Source: Lentinula raphanica (lineage: Eukaryota > Basidiomycota > Agaricomycetes > Agaricales > Omphalotaceae). Taken from it: a stretch of DNA of 64,000 nt. The notes beneath the pieces are model-generated. The model saw only the letters and a list, made by a program, of their open reading frames with translations, was not told where the DNA came from and ran no database searches. The position numbers and the translations under genes are program-made. The stretch lies in assembly GCA_027919835.1 (NCBI GenBank), contig JANVFP010000005.1:1488001-1552000 (forward strand), written 5' to 3'. Shown here piece after piece: positions 44,754 to 55,263 of the stretch (its first letter is position 1; each line of letters starts with the position of its first letter).

Positions 44754-47700
44754 TTAGAAAGACTTCCGTCGACCACTTCGTCGCGGACCATTCGGTAGAG
44801 ACGGATTCGCCTCTTCCTCTTGATCTTCGGACTCAGCAGCCTTCAGATCCTCCGGACCAAGCGGTTCAACAGGCGGAACCAATGGTGGTTCAACGGAATT
44901 TGACTGATCATCACCGGAAATGTTTATTCGAGGGACAGTACTGAAAATAAAGTCCTCCACTTCCTCAGGTTCGTCTTCCTCATCCTGTACCATAGATTCT
45001 AACTGCTCAGGCGACAGATCTATCAGATCATGTATGTTTTCCGGCAGTTCGATCGGTTCGTAACGAGCATGATGCGGGATCACACGGAAAGCACCCACTT
45101 TGTCTTTAAGTACAGTGCCATCCATTTCCGCAATGATATATGCGCCTCCTCGGGTCCTCCTGATGACAACCATAGGTCCACGATATCGAAGGTACATTTT
45201 CCGATCCAAATTCTTCTCGATAGCGGTGTTCCGTACTTGTACTAAGGTACCCGGCTTGAAATCCCAGTCCTTAATGGTGTACTTGTACTTTTCCTCGAAA
45301 ACTCTCGCTTCTCGACGTTTGTTCTCATCGATCCGTGCTTTCATGTTCTCGACGAAGGAACGATGTTTGGAAAGAGCCTGAGCCCGGAAGCCCAGTAACT
45401 CTTCCCGTGATAGTATTCGATTTGGTGGATTGACCAAATATGTAGATTCAACAATATCGAAAGGTAGCAGAGGTTCCGTACCGGTAGCTACGAAGTATGG
45501 TGAACAGCCTAAACCTCTCCGTGCAGTAATACGATCAGCCCAAAGTATCGGTTTCAAGAAGTAGTACCATTTTGACAGATCTCCCGCACACGCTTTCGCA
45601 AGTGCTTGCCTCAGATCAAAGTGAGCACGTTCAATCTTTCCGTTAGCTTGTGAATTGTAAGGCGATATCTGTATTCCGCGGATCCCGTATTTCTGTTCGA
45701 GCCATCGCAACATAAGCTTCATCTGTGGTGCATTGTCCGAGACCACGATTTCCGGACATCCCCATCTACATATGATGTCTTCAAAGAACCATTCCGCGAG
45801 TGATCTCGCGTTTTCAATTCTCAGTGCCCTAGCTTCCGACCAACTCGACAACGAATCCCGTCCGTGGACGATATATCTACAACCATTACTGGCCGGAGAC
45901 ATAACCATCGTATCGATATGTATCTTTTGGAACAAGGATGGCGTGAAGGTCACCGTTGGAGGGATCCGTACCAAAGACCTAAGTCGATCTTGGCAGGCTT
46001 GACATGTTTTCACATACCACTCCACGTCTTTCTCCAGATCAGGCCACCAAAACCTCTTTTCTAAGAAGTCTTTCGTAGCATATGTACCCTTGTGTCCTAA
46101 GGCATCATGAGCACTGTGCAATAGATACATTCGTTTTTCCGGTTCAACCACTAAACGCAGTTGATCTGTGGATGGTTTCCGATGGAACAGTCGACCTTCC
46201 GAGTCTATTGAAAAGGACAGTGTTTTCCGGTCCATTTCCGCTCGTTGTCTCTTGTCCAACTTCGCGAATTGCTCAGCATTCGGGTCCTTAAGCCATGCTC
46301 GGATTTCCGGTAACTGCTGATCTAGACGATTTCCGCCATCCGATCTATGGGATATCGGATATTTGTGATCAGGTCCCCACGTAGCATTGTCGGGGATCGC
46401 AGTATACTGCAGAAACTGAGAGGTCAAAGGCATTCCCGAGGCCTCTAAACGTTCTTTGAGGAATGCATGCTGGATCTCTTCCTCCCGGGCCACTTGAAGA
46501 TCTTCCGCAAACTCATCTTCAATGGTCTCGCAAAAGTATCCTGTCCGGGGATCTATATGATCTTTGAATGATTCAAAGGGCAATGGATCATCCGCTTCGT
46601 CCGCTTTGAAGAACCTAACGTTGTTGGAGTCATCTGCATCTTCTGCTAGATCCTCTTCGGTTTCCCGACGAGGGGTAGTCCAACCTCCCGGAGGTCTTCG
46701 AGACAAACCATCAGGTCCAAAGGTTGCTCCTTTGACATGAATCAAATCGAAATGGAATTTACGGATATCTTCGATCCAACGGTTGATCGTAGCGTTTGGA
46801 CCACTACTCGGATTTTCAAGCATTCCTTGAATATAGCTAGCATCCGTTTCCACCGTGAGTTTCCGACATCCATAAAGAAGATAGTGTGTTGCTCGGAGAG
46901 CAACCTTCAGACCATAGAGTTCACGCTTAGATTGAGAAAACCGAGCTTCACGTTCATTATACGGGATGGATCCGAAGTAATTATAGTAAATCTTCGTCTG
47001 ATCTACAGGATCAATCTGATAGATGTAAAATCCCGTACCCATGTAAGAACTATCCACTGCTAAGTGTGTTTCCCAGTCATATACTATGACTCTTAAGGCT
47101 GGTGCATTACGGACTCCGTCTTTCAACAGGTCCATGGCTATGACATGCTCATCCTTCCACTCAAACGGAATATTCGCCGTTAATTTGGTCAAAGGTGAGG
47201 CTTTCTTAGCGTAATTGTGAATGAACATCCGGAGCTGACCAACAGTTCCCAGAAAGGCTCGGACCTGTGTCTTGGAAGAGCACGGAGGCCAGGTTAGAAC
47301 CGTAGTTGCGATTCTATCTTCCGGTTTCTGTCCTTCGTACGTGCAACGGTGTCCAACCACTATAGTTTCAGCGCAACACAGGAATGCTTTAGGTCCCGAG
47401 AAGGTTCCGCCGCAATACCGCATCCGCTGAATAATTCGGTTCACATTTTGGAGATGCTCCCAGACAAATCGTCTGATCAAAGGATTTTCAGGGATAGTTT
47501 CGTATCCGCCACCCGGTAATTCATAACGAGTCCCGGGGCCTCTGATAGGAACATCATCGACGTAAGGAATAGTATATTCCGGAATTTCATCTCGCATCAT
47601 GTAAGTTACATCGTCATGGAATATCGGAACAGAGTTCGTCCAACCCATAGGCAACTTTACGAGACGGTGTGGTCCGTACGGAGTTTGGAATGTCGTCAGA

Positions 47701-48938
47701 TCTCGCGAACTAACATCGAGTGGTCGTTCATCATAACCCACATAGATATCCAACAAACCACCACAGGCACGACCCGCAAAATGACGAGCAATATCCGCGG
47801 TAGCAGGAGGAATCCCGGAGTGTTGAATGGTCACCTTGTTCAAGGGTTCCAAACTATGTACTAAACGAAGACTCGTTCCATCCTTCTTGACCACACAAAA
47901 CCATTTTGAACGATAACTCGAGCAAGATGGTTCATAAACTCCAGCATCAATCTTATCCTTGATGATCTTACAAACCCTTTCGAAGATTCCGGGAGGAATT
48001 GGAATATTTCGTTCGACCCAGGGCTCATGAGGTATGACCGGAATTTTCACGGGAGGAAAGAAGTCCTCTCTGAATGTTCCGCCCTCGGAAGCTTCCCAAG
48101 CAAAACCCATTTCCTGCAACTTCATCATATGATGAACTAGCTTCATTTCCTCGTCCGTAAGGAAACCTTCCGCATGGTTTTTCTCGATGATCTCTTTCCG
48201 TTCTTGCGTATACCGAATACCCGGCGTGAATTCCGGAGGATGAGTTGGTAGATCTGGTAGATCAGCCAAAGGATCCCCGTAAATGTGTCTCCGCACACGG
48301 AATTCTTCCGGTAAATCAGCCTTGACAGGGCGAACTTTCACCGCTACAGGCTTATATTTTCGAGAACCGAAGACCGAAACTGGCTGATCTGGCAAAAACA
48401 CATCATTATATGCGCATATATGCTGGTCAATCGTCTCGTTCTTGAGTTCCCAGAGCTTAACACGATGCATCGCAGCCTCCAAATCTTGGGTCATTGAAGA
48501 CAATTCCGCATCTTTTGCTTGATCTACTTGATCTGTTAGATCTGTTAGATCTTCCGTGTTATCATATGGACGAGTTAACCCGTGTAAGTCTTTCCACCTA
48601 ACGTCCTTTGTCATAGACTGGTAAAAGGTCTCCTTCAGGTCCTCAACGGTCGGATCAGCTCTAAATCCTTCCTTCCATGGGTTGATCACACGATTTTGTT
48701 GATGATCTACACCTTTGTTCAGGTATAGTGATATGGTTTCGGCAATTCCGGGGTGCGACTTCTCGATCGTTGGCAGACAGCATTGTACATACACGTCCGC
48801 TAATTCTTCATCGGAGAAGGTACCTCGTTTCACCTGATTCGACTCTATAACCACTTCCTCCGCTTGAGCATCCCAGTACCCACTAAGAGCGATTTCTACC
48901 TCTCCCTGGTCGCTACTCAGATCCCAGAGGTTATTCAA
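44754..48938 (-). CDS. pol: Gypsy Pol: reverse transcriptase, RNase H, integrase
   Basis: 1394 codons with no ATG at the start; entry is probably by -1 frameshift from the protease frame. RT: SKWFCVVKKDGTSLRLVHSL, GLLDIYVGYDERPLD, PMGWTNSVPIFHDDV and the active-site IPYVDDVPIRG. RNase H: LAVDSSYMGTGFYIYQ, SQSKRELYGLKVALRATHYL and VETDASYIQGML. Integrase: zinc-binding HSAHDALGHKGTYATKDFL...CQACQDR, then the DDE triad as Asp in KIHIDTMVMSP, Asp in IVVSDNAPQM and Glu in NGKIERAHFDL. The C-terminal part (KMYLRYRGPMVVIRRTRGGAYII) resembles the usual integrase tail; no chromodomain is visible. The order RT-RH-IN is that of Ty3/gypsy. The frame is intact. Confidence 0.93.
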   Translation of the reverse strand: MNNLWDLSSDQGEVEIALSGYWDAQAEEVVIESNQVKRGTFSDEELADVYVQCCLPTIEKSHPGIAETISLYLNKGVDHQQNRVINPWKEGFRADPTVEDLKETFYQSMTKDVRWKDLHGLTRPYDNTEDLTDLTDQVDQAKDAELSSMTQDLEAAMHRVKLWELKNETIDQHICAYNDVFLPDQPVSVFGSRKYKPVAVKVRPVKADLPEEFRVRRHIYGDPLADLPDLPTHPPEFTPGIRYTQERKEIIEKNHAEGFLTDEEMKLVHHMMKLQEMGFAWEASEGGTFREDFFPPVKIPVIPHEPWVERNIPIPPGIFERVCKIIKDKIDAGVYEPSCSSYRSKWFCVVKKDGTSLRLVHSLEPLNKVTIQHSGIPPATADIARHFAGRACGGLLDIYVGYDERPLDVSSRDLTTFQTPYGPHRLVKLPMGWTNSVPIFHDDVTYMMRDEIPEYTIPYVDDVPIRGPGTRYELPGGGYETIPENPLIRRFVWEHLQNVNRIIQRMRYCGGTFSGPKAFLCCAETIVVGHRCTYEGQKPEDRIATTVLTWPPCSSKTQVRAFLGTVGQLRMFIHNYAKKASPLTKLTANIPFEWKDEHVIAMDLLKDGVRNAPALRVIVYDWETHLAVDSSYMGTGFYIYQIDPVDQTKIYYNYFGSIPYNEREARFSQSKRELYGLKVALRATHYLLYGCRKLTVETDASYIQGMLENPSSGPNATINRWIEDIRKFHFDLIHVKGATFGPDGLSRRPPGGWTTPRRETEEDLAEDADDSNNVRFFKADEADDPLPFESFKDHIDPRTGYFCETIEDEFAEDLQVAREEEIQHAFLKERLEASGMPLTSQFLQYTAIPDNATWGPDHKYPISHRSDGGNRLDQQLPEIRAWLKDPNAEQFAKLDKRQRAEMDRKTLSFSIDSEGRLFHRKPSTDQLRLVVEPEKRMYLLHSAHDALGHKGTYATKDFLEKRFWWPDLEKDVEWYVKTCQACQDRLRSLVRIPPTVTFTPSLFQKIHIDTMVMSPASNGCRYIVHGRDSLSSWSEARALRIENARSLAEWFFEDIICRWGCPEIVVSDNAPQMKLMLRWLEQKYGIRGIQISPYNSQANGKIERAHFDLRQALAKACAGDLSKWYYFLKPILWADRITARRGLGCSPYFVATGTEPLLPFDIVESTYLVNPPNRILSREELLGFRAQALSKHRSFVENMKARIDENKRREARVFEEKYKYTIKDWDFKPGTLVQVRNTAIEKNLDRKMYLRYRGPMVVIRRTRGGAYIIAEMDGTVLKDKVGAFRVIPHHARYEPIELPENIHDLIDLSPEQLESMVQDEEDEPEEVEDFIFSTVPRINISGDDQSNSVEPPLVPPVEPLGPEDLKAAESEDQEEEANPSLPNGPRRSGRRKSF

Positions 48939-48944
48939 AAATTT
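48935..48944 (-). promoter_or_regulatory. Candidate -1 ribosomal frameshift site
   Basis: On the minus strand the end of the protease frame reads CCA AAT TTT TGA, so A AAT TTT is in phase as X XXY YYZ. A one-base slip back enters the Pol frame directly (TTG AAT AAC...). Pol has no ATG at this point, which supports programmed frameshifting. Confidence 0.75.
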
Positions 48945-50413
48945 GGTTGCGGAACTTTCTCTGCCTCCTCGTGAGTGTCTTCCCGTCTTGATTCGGGTTG
49001 CAACTGTTGAGTTGGCTGTGATACTTTTCGTTCCACCACTTTTCTTGGTGCTCTCGGTCCATGTCCTTTCGGATATGTACCCATGGTATACCGTTTTCCA
49101 GTATTCGGATCCGTAATCGTAAGTTCCTGATCACCCGATCCAAATGTCTGAATGACACTCTCAGTTAACACATCAAACGGCCGTCCCAACAGTATTTCGA
49201 AGGGAGCCTTTTCTTGAACATGTAACTGCAAATACACTGTGACTGGTCCAAATCGAAAGGGCACATTTCGGGCTAAACCTTTGGTCCGCGCGATCCCGCC
49301 ATGTACATTTTGCATCTGTATGGTGATTCCGGGATCCCAACCTAGACCTAAGCCTAACGCCACGCTCATATCGATTGCGACTATCTGTGATCCTGAGTCC
49401 AGGAGGTTCTCTACTTCGAGATCTTCCCGATCATTCACAACAGGCCACACTGCACGGAGACCATTGCCGATGGTAGCAACTATGGTCATATCTCGTCGTT
49501 CATCATTCTCGTCGACATCACTTAAGAATGATTCTACTGGATCTACTTGAACAAACGCTCCTGCTTTCATCCCATCCCGATCCTCAGATAATCTTTCAAA
49601 AGCCCAAGCTTCGGGTAATGCTAGATCATCCACGGAAATGACTTGTTCGTCTTCGGAATCATCATTTGAAAGTGTTTCCGTAGCTAGATCTTGTTGATCA
49701 GCCAAGTTCAGCAGCATTTTCTTTCGATCTTGCGGAAGTACTCGCTTGTTCCGTATCTTTCGTGCTACGATCTGCCTGATCTTCCCCGAAAGCTGTAAAG
49801 CTTCGGAAGAAGTCAATTCAATCGTCTTTCGCACTATCCGGTCAGCAAGCTCTTCCTCTAGACCAGGCGTGAACAGTTCATTCTGCAGCCTGTATTTTGG
49901 TGCCTTCGAAGATCCCTTAGATTCAGGCATCTTTTCCGGCTTTGGTTGATTTCGAGGGTGAGGTGTAACTTCTCTGGGCTGAACATCATCAAATGGTCTT
50001 CTCGGATTTTCCGTACGAGGAGGTGACGGATCGCGGAATCGTACTTGCTTCGATTTCCGTTGATCTGTCTGATCAGGCTCACGTTCCGAACCTAACGCAC
50101 TCTCATCCGTTAAATCGTCAATGGTCACTGACTGTATCCTTTCCAAAGCAGCTTCCCTCAATGATTGAGAAGAATCGGGGTCTGATCCAGCAGATCGGTC
50201 ATGATTAGGCGTAGAATTGTCCGGATTGGACTTCGGTTTTTCGAATGTTTTGTTTTTACTAGGGTTATTTCGATCTATGGGTATATGCACCCCGTCAAAG
50301 CGTTTATTCTTGACGGCAGGTATTGCTTTTGGTGAGTTAGGCTTTGGGGCACCCTCATGAGTTGTTGCCTGTTGCTGAGACCGTGTCCTTGGCCCAGAGG
50401 TCAACTCAATCAT
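48935..50413 (-). CDS. Gypsy aspartic protease protein
   Basis: 492 residues from an ATG at 50413. The N-terminal half is disordered and basic/acidic (RSQQQATTHEG, KQVRFRDPSPPRTENPRR). A retropepsin domain lies near residues 330-430: VENLLDSGSQIVAIDMSVAL carries the catalytic DSGS, and FEILLGRPFDVL is the C-terminal part of the fold. The stop (48935-48937) lies inside the slippery region leading to Pol. The ATG is 8 nt beyond the gag stop in another frame, so reinitiation or a shift could link Gag to it. Confidence 0.88.
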   Translation of the reverse strand: MIELTSGPRTRSQQQATTHEGAPKPNSPKAIPAVKNKRFDGVHIPIDRNNPSKNKTFEKPKSNPDNSTPNHDRSAGSDPDSSQSLREAALERIQSVTIDDLTDESALGSEREPDQTDQRKSKQVRFRDPSPPRTENPRRPFDDVQPREVTPHPRNQPKPEKMPESKGSSKAPKYRLQNELFTPGLEEELADRIVRKTIELTSSEALQLSGKIRQIVARKIRNKRVLPQDRKKMLLNLADQQDLATETLSNDDSEDEQVISVDDLALPEAWAFERLSEDRDGMKAGAFVQVDPVESFLSDVDENDERRDMTIVATIGNGLRAVWPVVNDREDLEVENLLDSGSQIVAIDMSVALGLGLGWDPGITIQMQNVHGGIARTKGLARNVPFRFGPVTVYLQLHVQEKAPFEILLGRPFDVLTESVIQTFGSGDQELTITDPNTGKRYTMGTYPKGHGPRAPRKVVERKVSQPTQQLQPESRREDTHEEAEKVPQPNF

Positions 50414-50421
50414 TGGATTCC

Positions 50422-51993
50422 TCAGTTTCCCGACTCGTTCGTGTACACCGTAGCCACACCATTGCTAGATCTCCCTTGCACCATCTCCGCCAGATTGGCA
50501 ATGACCATCCAAGCTGGGGATCCGGCCAACTGTTCCGAGTAATCCTCATTGTCCGGGATCATCTCGTTCATCATCGTCGAAACCTCGGGCCATCCTTTGG
50601 CCTGACCATACTTCATGATCTTTTGGTATCTACTCTCACTTCCGAAGTTGTTCGGTAGCGGAGACCCATCCTTCAACTTAAGACGCTTTGGATCTTGCGG
50701 ATCACGCATAATCCAACCTTTCCCTAAGAGTTCCAAGAACATTGGACAACTTTGCATCATGTGGTTCGGTTCCCGACAAAGGAAACACAACATCTCAGAC
50801 CTTTGACCTTGTGCATTATTCGGATTCGTGTTAATGATTCCGCGGGGAGGCCCACTGTTTCCGGGATTACCACTACCAGAAGCGACAGTATGGGGCTGCA
50901 CCCGTTGCGCAGGTTGTACATTTCCGGTCTTGATGTTAGCCAGCATTTGAGCCAACGTCTCAAGTTCCTCTTTGTAGGTAGCCTTAAGTGCTCCCAAATC
51001 TTTGACCAACACACTGTACTGGTCCCTATTCGCAGCTAGTGCTCTTTCCGTTTCCTCGGAAGCCTCACGTTTCACTTCAACGGGCTTAGCTGGAGACCGG
51101 AAGAAATGCGAGAGATCCGGTACTTCTTCTTTGATCACCGGAGGACCACCAATCGGAACGTATACGCCTCCTCTCGAGTGGGTTTCCGCATTGAAGACCA
51201 CACCATCCCGACTTGTAACCGTCCGGTACAACGATTCCAAGGGTGGGTGCCTTGCTACGGCCTCTGCTGCTTCCTTGTACTCTACAAACAGATATGGATC
51301 ATCGACCCGACGTTTCTCTACGCGGAAAGCAGGTACCTGCTGTTGAACCTTACGATTCACAGCTTTCCGTAACTCGTCATCGAATGCTGACAGGAAAAGG
51401 GACACCAATTCCGTGTTTCCTATCGCCGGAGGCGGTTTCAACAGTTTATTGGCTTCTACCTCCATCAACAAGCAATATCCGAGCAGCCTATCTCCGTCCC
51501 GGACACCCAAAGGAGCATAGTTCTGTACGATCTGCAAGAGCGTATTCTTCGAACCCATTGGTCTCCCTAGAGATGCCGGGAATCTTTCACACAAGGAACG
51601 CAGAAAACAGTCCGCGTCTTCCCTTCCCTCCTGCGCGCCGGGAAGATGCTCGAGAGCCTGCTTGGTCTGAAGGGTCATCCAAGAAAAGATCTTTTGCATC
51701 TTCACCTTCTCGGAGGTAACTTCCGTAGCCTGGAACGTGTTCAAACAGAACCTCACCCACTCGGGGATCATGCTCGGATTGGCCAAGTCCAGGATCATAG
51801 CAGTTTTGTGTGTAAGCGGAAACTTGGTATTGTTATACTCTGCTTGTTCCGCAGGAGTCAGTTCAGGAGGACCAAGCATCCTTATGATGTCTAGTTGATC
51901 CTCCGGTCGTTTTTGTTGGGCAGCCGGGTTTGCTGGTGCGTTAGCATTCGCTCCCGCGGCTCCCTGATCATTTCCGTTATGTACTTCGGACAT
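50422..51993 (-). CDS. gag: Gypsy Gag
   Basis: 523 residues from the first in-frame ATG (51993). The open frame reaches back to about 52345 without another ATG, so a non-AUG or spliced start is possible. The capsid-like region includes IPEWVRFCLNTFQATEVTSE, QTKQALEHLPG and DGDRLLGYCLLMEVEANKLL. A C-terminal zinc knuckle CFLCREPNHMMQSC (CX2CX4HX4C) binds RNA. It sits just downstream of the 5' LTR and primer-binding site in element orientation. It forms the virus-like particle of the retrotransposon. Confidence 0.88.
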   Translation of the reverse strand: MSEVHNGNDQGAAGANANAPANPAAQQKRPEDQLDIIRMLGPPELTPAEQAEYNNTKFPLTHKTAMILDLANPSMIPEWVRFCLNTFQATEVTSEKVKMQKIFSWMTLQTKQALEHLPGAQEGREDADCFLRSLCERFPASLGRPMGSKNTLLQIVQNYAPLGVRDGDRLLGYCLLMEVEANKLLKPPPAIGNTELVSLFLSAFDDELRKAVNRKVQQQVPAFRVEKRRVDDPYLFVEYKEAAEAVARHPPLESLYRTVTSRDGVVFNAETHSRGGVYVPIGGPPVIKEEVPDLSHFFRSPAKPVEVKREASEETERALAANRDQYSVLVKDLGALKATYKEELETLAQMLANIKTGNVQPAQRVQPHTVASGSGNPGNSGPPRGIINTNPNNAQGQRSEMLCFLCREPNHMMQSCPMFLELLGKGWIMRDPQDPKRLKLKDGSPLPNNFGSESRYQKIMKYGQAKGWPEVSTMMNEMIPDNEDYSEQLAGSPAWMVIANLAEMVQGRSSNGVATVYTNESGN

Positions 51994-52416
51994 ATTGTTG
52001 GGTAAAAACAGTCGTATCAAATCAAATGGTTCGGGTTGTAATGTAGGATCTGAACTAGATTGCGGATCTGGTCCAACAGTAGCTGCCTTTTGTCTACCGT
52101 TTCCTGGCACTACGTTAGATTTCTTCGTTACTGGTTGTTCCGAAGATGGTCTAGCAGCTCTCCCGTTATCTGGATTGCTTGTACTCGCTCTTCCGAGGTT
52201 TCTCGGATCGTAAACAGGTACAGAGGGTTTCTTTGTTGCGCGCTTTCGCTGATCTGAAGCTTGTATCGCTGGATCAAAGAAATCTGCTGAGCCCGCGTTC
52301 TTCGAAGTCCGAGTAGCTCTTGGAGCTATTTTTAATGATCAAATAAATTCGATCAAAGGCAGTAGTTTTGAGAAATCAAGAAGATCTCTCGAGTTCGACC
52401 AAAATATAGATTCCAC

Positions 52417-52434
52417 CCCTCGCGGTGGGCTCCA
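52417..52434 (-). promoter_or_regulatory. Primer-binding site of the gypsy element
   Basis: Two bases inside the 5' LTR the minus strand reads TGGAGCCCACCGCGAGGG, which begins with TGG as needed to pair with a tRNA 3' CCA end. The complementary strand (CCCTCGCGGTGGGCTCCA) looks like a tRNA acceptor/T-arm 3' end. The tRNA identity was not determined. Confidence 0.75.
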
Positions 52435-52436
52435 GA

Positions 52437-54133
52437 TAACGAGGTATAAAGTCGGTTCTTAGTATAATGCCTTATGACAGGTCACTTAGCACGAACACAG
52501 GGTACGACTTCACGGATTCGTCAATCAATTGTATTTATAGCGAGGTGTGGGGCGTTGTCAGAGATTCCGCACTATCTTATATCTCAAGTCGAACGCAGTC
52601 TTGTAAGATCTTTTAGATCAGCAATACTGGTCAGCAGAACGAAGTGACACGGATATACCAGTCGTAAGATCTGGACTAAGGGGTTTGTTTTGAGTGGCTT
52701 CCACTCGGATAAGGGTTTTTAGGCTCGGAAAGCAACGGGGTACCAGACGTTATGGTAGACCAATCGATTCCGCTCCCGGGTGAAGCAGTACTGATCACTA
52801 TTCTCAGTAAAACCTCGAAGATCACGCAGATCACCAATCACTACGTGTCAACTTGAACAGAGCCACCAAAACCCTGCACGTTCACTCGGCACAACCTGAG
52901 ACCAAGTCCTCTGTATCTCCGGAACGGAGTCTACCTTCAACTAGCAAGTGACAGACACCAAGTCAAACCACTCAAAAGTCGGGCTTATCGCGATGAAGTA
53001 ACACACTTAATCTGCAAGGTCCGGTACGGCTTAGAAGCCTTTACTCCCACGTATGGATGAAAAGGATTACCAGTTCAGAGAGATCTGGGCGCGAAACTTA
53101 TTTCATTTGTGCGGATACAGGTCTTTAAGTACGCTACGAAAAGTCCAATACCCGTATTTGTCCTTGATCTAGTAGATCTAGCTATTTCTACGGACGGAGT
53201 CCGATAATATACACTTAAATAGTAAAGTATGACTGAAACGATACAAACACGCAAGGAAATAGTAAAGAAAACCGATAAAAAGATGAAACTTGTCCGTATT
53301 TCGTCGTACTTTCGCCAGATCTAGAAGACCAAGCAAGTTCCGACCATGGTCTGTGCGGCCTCCACATGCTAGGGTGCCTAACTCGTCAGAGTGGCTCCTG
53401 CCTGTGTTGCTCAAGTGTTTCCGACGAATTTGCTTCCGCGGAATAGTAGTGGTCGCCCCAAATTAATGAATAGACTCGTAACAGTGGTTGATCTCGCGGA
53501 TCAGGTAGGTCTCGTCCGTAGCTTTCGAACGGTATGCCTATAGCCTGGTGTTCTGGAGCGGACAACGAAGATAAATGCTTCAGAAGTGTTTTCCGTAGGT
53601 TTCCGCGCGTTTCCGTGAGTGCTGGTCAAAGCTGTACATAGCATACGCTATATCCCAGTTTAGAATTTGAACATATGCGTGTTTCCGCAGCGGGTTTCAC
53701 CCGTACTGCCACGGAAATACTAGATCATCATGTTTCCGACGGTTTCCGCTACTTTGCGTAGGGTTTCCGTGTGGTAACTCGTCCGGATAGGCTCTCGTCG
53801 TGTCTGATCTGCTAGATCAAGTGAAATTTCCGTCATCACAGCCAAGTACCAAACTCAGTTGTGCCGATCCGGCAGATCTTGATACTAAGTCGATATTCCC
53901 TTGGTGTGCTCGTACCAGTAGTCCGCATTCTTGAAGGATCCCCGACCAAGGGTGCGAGCAATAGCTCTAAGTGAATATTCATGGCTGATCCCGCCAAAGG
54001 ATCTGTATCCTAGCTTATACTGATACAAGTTTGACTGCTAGTTCGGGCTCACTACAGTCCTTACTGATACTATGCAACGGTCTAAGTTGATCTTTTTGAT
54101 CATTGCACGCCTGCGCGGAAAAACCGCGCAACA
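52437..54133 (-). repeat. 5' LTR of the gypsy element
   Basis: 1697 bp, matching 36823-38519. It should carry the promoter for the gag-pol transcript. It also carries the TTTCCG-rich block (about 53417-53832) and a TGATCTGCTAGATCA palindrome at 53805. Confidence 0.92.
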
Positions 54134-54137
54134 GCGT
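54134..54137. repeat. Right target-site duplication GCGT of the gypsy element
   Basis: Matches 36819-36822. Confidence 0.85.
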
Positions 54138-55263
54138 GTTACGAGACAGTGCAGGTCACGAATTGGCACTACCCAGGGAATTCGGGGATAGAATCGAGAG
54201 AGTACTAACAGCAGCCTTTGCAGAAAGTACGTTAGAAACATACGCGGCCGGTCTTCTAGCATTCCATGTGTTCTGTGATTCTCGCGGCATAGAGGAAAGT
54301 CAACGTGCTCCATGCAGCGTAGATTTGCTGCAATCTTGGATTGCAACTATGGCAGGGAACTACGCTGGCACATCCATTAAGAATTATCTACACGGGGTAC
54401 GAGCTTGGCATATCATGCATGGCATCGAGTGGAATATCGATAAGCCAACTCTAGACACCATCACACGAGGTGCCGAGCGGTTACAACCAGATAGATCAAA
54501 GCGCAAGAAACGACAACCTTTCACAGTTGAATATATTACCAAGATTCTTGATGATCTCGAACCCAGTAACCAGCTCGATGCTGCCTGTGGAGGCTGCCTC
54601 ACCACTAGCTTCTACTGTGCGGCCAGAGTTGGTGAGCTCACAGTACCAACCCTCAAGGATTTCACACCTGATAGATTTGTAACTCCTACACAAATCCGGG
54701 CAGCTACAGATCGCAATGGTTTCCAAACGACAGTGATACACGTTCCTCGCACCAAGAGCAGTCCAGTAGAGGGCGAGGATTTATACTTCTCCAAGCAGTT
54801 AGGCCAAACAGACCCTGATTGGTGGCTGCGTAACCATCTGGAGGTCAACAAGCCAGAGCCAACAGAGCACTTGTTTGCTTATGGACAGACAATCGGTCGG
54901 CGTCAAGGACGCAGGGCCTTAACAAAGTCGGCCTTCATCCAACGAATACACAAAGCAGCACGCAACCAAAACTTGCCACTCCTTCAAGGACACGGAATTC
55001 GGATTGGAGCGACACTCGAATATTTACTCAGGGGAGTTCCATTTGATGCTATCCGAGTCATCGGAAGATGGCAGAGTGACGCCTTCTTGCTATACTTGCG
55101 CAAACATGCTGAAATCATGGCACCATATTTGCAACCAGAATTACATCAAGCTTTTATTCATTATACAATGCCGCCTGTCCGATGTAAGTGCCCTCCTACC
55201 TATTTGGGGATCCGCGGTCGCTGGATGCGTCGCGCACTCCTTCCAGTTGGGTATCGCAGCTGA
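54138..55263 (+). pseudogene. Ngaro tyrosine recombinase, catalytic part
   Basis: 375 codons from the insertion border. N-terminal SAM-like core-binding region: STLETYAAGLLAFHVFCDSRG and SIKNYLHGVRAWHIMHGIEW. The catalytic domain follows: Arg in FYCAARVGELTVP, HGIRIGATLEYLLRG (H-x-x-R), GRWQSDAFLLYLRKH with the probable nucleophile Tyr in LLYLR. Enzymes of this class insert a circular DNA copy by site-specific recombination. The 5' part of the gene lies at 36551-36822 on the other side of the gypsy element. The stop at 55263 lies within repeat B1. Confidence 0.88.

Larger units (their letters stand above)
36823..54133 (-). mobile_element. 17.3-kb Ty3/gypsy LTR retrotransposon with antisense accessory genes
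   Basis: Two 1697-bp LTRs, a primer-binding site, gag, protease and RT-RNaseH-integrase on the minus strand, and a polypurine tract next to the 3' LTR (left). Between pol and the 3' LTR lie about 6.2 kb with two spliced genes on the plus strand. The LTRs look identical over their whole length and the target duplication is intact, so insertion was recent. The size is large for a fungal gypsy element; the extra length is the accessory region and long LTRs. Confidence 0.92.
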
